The notes under the pieces: model-generated | The model's input: only the letters and a program-made list of their open reading frames with translations | Told to the model about the DNA's origin: nothing | Databases searched by the model: none | Translations under genes and position numbers: made by a program | Shown: positions 62,483-64,000 of the stretch, piece by piece | Layout of the letters: each line of letters opens with the position of its first letter | Numbering within the stretch: position 1 is the stretch's first letter | NCBI GenBank assembly: GCA_015698045.1 | Contig: BLAL01000162.1 | Location: 62,001-126,000, forward strand | From: Rhizophagus clarus | Taxonomy: Eukaryota; Glomeromycota; Glomeromycetes; Glomerales; Glomeraceae | Length of the DNA stretch: 64,000 nucleotides | Direction of reading: 5' to 3'

Positions 62483-64000
62483 TAAATAAAAGGGCGATGA
62501 ACCTTTCTTTATATTTTAATTTGTTTTTTAAGAAGAGATATTTCAAAGGATTCTTTTCTCTGAATGAGAGCAAAAAAAAAAAAAATATTTTTTTTTGAAT
62601 TATTCAAGAATGAAGTGAGGAAGAAAAAAAGGATTCAAGCATTTAATATAGACGAGTTTGGTTACAAAAAAAAAAAAATTTATTCTATAAGTTTTGTATT
62701 ATATTTGTGTAATTGTGATAAAAATTTTATCATATAATAAATAAAAAAGATAATGATAAAAAAATTCGTAATTATTTATTAAAAAAAAGTAGAATTTATA
62801 ATATAGTATATTAAATAATTTATTAAAGAGAAATTTGTTCTAAAAATTATTTTTTTTCTATATATTTTTTTTTGTTCTCTTGAACAAAAATTGAAGTGAA
62901 AAGAAGAAAAATTCTTCTCGCTTTTATATAAAAAAAAAAAAAAAAAAAAACTCTCGTTATGTAAGTTTTGTAAATTTATGTAATGAATGTAAGTTTTATG
63001 TATATAAAAAAAAAAATTTTTCATTTAAATTAATTTAACTAATCTAAAAAAATATATTGCTTAAAGTTCACATCCTTCACACCCCTGATATATTATGTGA
63101 TAAAGTAAATATATGGATTACTTTAAAAATATTTTAAAGGAGTAATCACTTATTAATATTTTAAATTTAATTTACATCTATATAAATAATCTAAATTACG
63201 GCGGAAAACTTTCAATTATATATATTATAAGAGAGATATGTAACAGGTTCGTTTCGTGTTTCTCAATTAAAAAGGTGGAGGTTACATTATTGTATAAAAT
63301 TAAAAAAAAAAAAAAGAGATAATTCATTAAATTAAAATTATTTTTTTTTTAAAAAAAAAAAAAATTTTTTTTTTTACATTAACCTTTACAATAAATATCT
63401 TTACTATTTGAAAAAAATTAAAGTCATGCAATTTTTAGAAAGAAAAAAAAAATTTTTTTATATTTGATCATGAGATGAACTTTGGGGATAATTAATTATA
63501 ATACATTTATATTCACCGATAATATAATTACAATTGAACCATAATTGGATATCCTAATAATTGGAGTTTTCTATTGACTAATTATATATAAGTGTTCAAA
63601 GAAAAGAAAAGAAGCGAAGAAAAAAAAAAAATAATAATAATAAATTCAGTGCCAATCTCTAAATAAGGTAAGTTGCCAAAGATAAAAAGCTACCAAATAA
63701 TACTTTATAATTAATTTAGACTTTTTGATAACTTTATTATACTTTTTAAAAACTTTGGATAGGGAATGACGTAAAAGCGAAGATAGTTAATGTCGCGTTT
63801 AAAAAATCTAGTTGAAAATCGTATAACATAATGAACTAGGTAAGCAAAATAGAGCTAGTTATCGGACTACTATACTAAGAATAGCGTAATTTTAGGTAAT
63901 AATAACTTGATATCGAGTTAATACCGTGCATTAATTGGAATATTGGAATAAGGGGTTGAAAATAATTTCGTTTAACTGTTTAACTGTGTATCAATCAATC
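62304..64000. other. Upstream region of the kinesin gene to the window end
   Basis: AT-rich, with (TA)n at 62452-62475 and repeated A(n)T(n) runs (62572, 62927-62950, 63345-63375). Frames on the minus strand (62280-62573, 62779-63024) are Phe/Lys/Tyr-rich and look like noise. The leader and promoter of the kinesin probably lie within the first several hundred bases. No further gene is seen. Confidence 0.45.

Noticed and set aside
1-64000. LTR retroelements, Polintons or other virus-like elements
   Set aside because: No long terminal repeats, integrase, protease, capsid-like or polymerase-B motifs were recognised; the mobile DNA seen is TIR-type, Tnp2-type, pogo-type or LINE-like.

Overview
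The window looks like nuclear DNA of a fungus, most likely an arbuscular mycorrhizal fungus of the Glomeromycotina (Rhizophagus-like). Evidence: very AT-rich sequence with long A/T runs; compact host genes cut by many 50-200 bp GT-AG introns; a small secreted cysteine-rich protein; and several decayed repeat families that I recall as multi-copy in Rhizophagus. The species call rests on recall and was not checked by a search. No prokaryotic operon, CRISPR array, tRNA or rRNA gene was recognised.

Layout. 1-24 kb is a repeat compartment. It holds a string of TA-flanked terminal-inverted-repeat (TIR) elements, a decayed CACTA/Tnp2-type transposase, a pogo-type transposase remnant, a LINE-like retro-insertion with a perfect 19-bp target duplication, a 2-kb polypurine element, minisatellites and several decayed multi-exon genes. 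24.4-27.7 kb has two convergent host genes: a CAF1/POP2 deadenylase and a NIF3-family protein. 27.7-37.3 kb is a second AT-rich repeat stretch with gene remnants and foldback elements. 37.4-49 kb is the gene-dense core: Rab GDI (minus), an NDUFB8-like complex I subunit (plus), a large disordered protein of unknown function (minus), ESCRT-II SNF8/VPS22 (plus), mitochondrial ribosomal protein L12 (minus) and cytosolic ribosomal protein eL28 (plus). 49-56.5 kb is gene-poor and carries one 12-cysteine secreted protein. 56.5-62.3 kb encodes a 1673-residue kinesin-4. 62.3-64 kb is upstream sequence.

Gene relations. The host genes are ordinary housekeeping functions: mRNA deadenylation, vesicle recycling, respiration, endosomal sorting, translation in cytosol and mitochondrion, and microtubule transport. 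They do not form a pathway. For every host gene I placed splice sites by hand, and the exon lengths sum to a whole number of codons. Two head-to-head pairs share short intergenic regions: the unknown gene with SNF8 (333 bp) and MRPL12 with RPL28 (295 bp).

The most unusual material is a group of TA-flanked TIR elements whose interiors are arrays of short inverted repeats. Two families with unrelated ends share the same internal motif (TTGCGAAA / TTTCGCAA).
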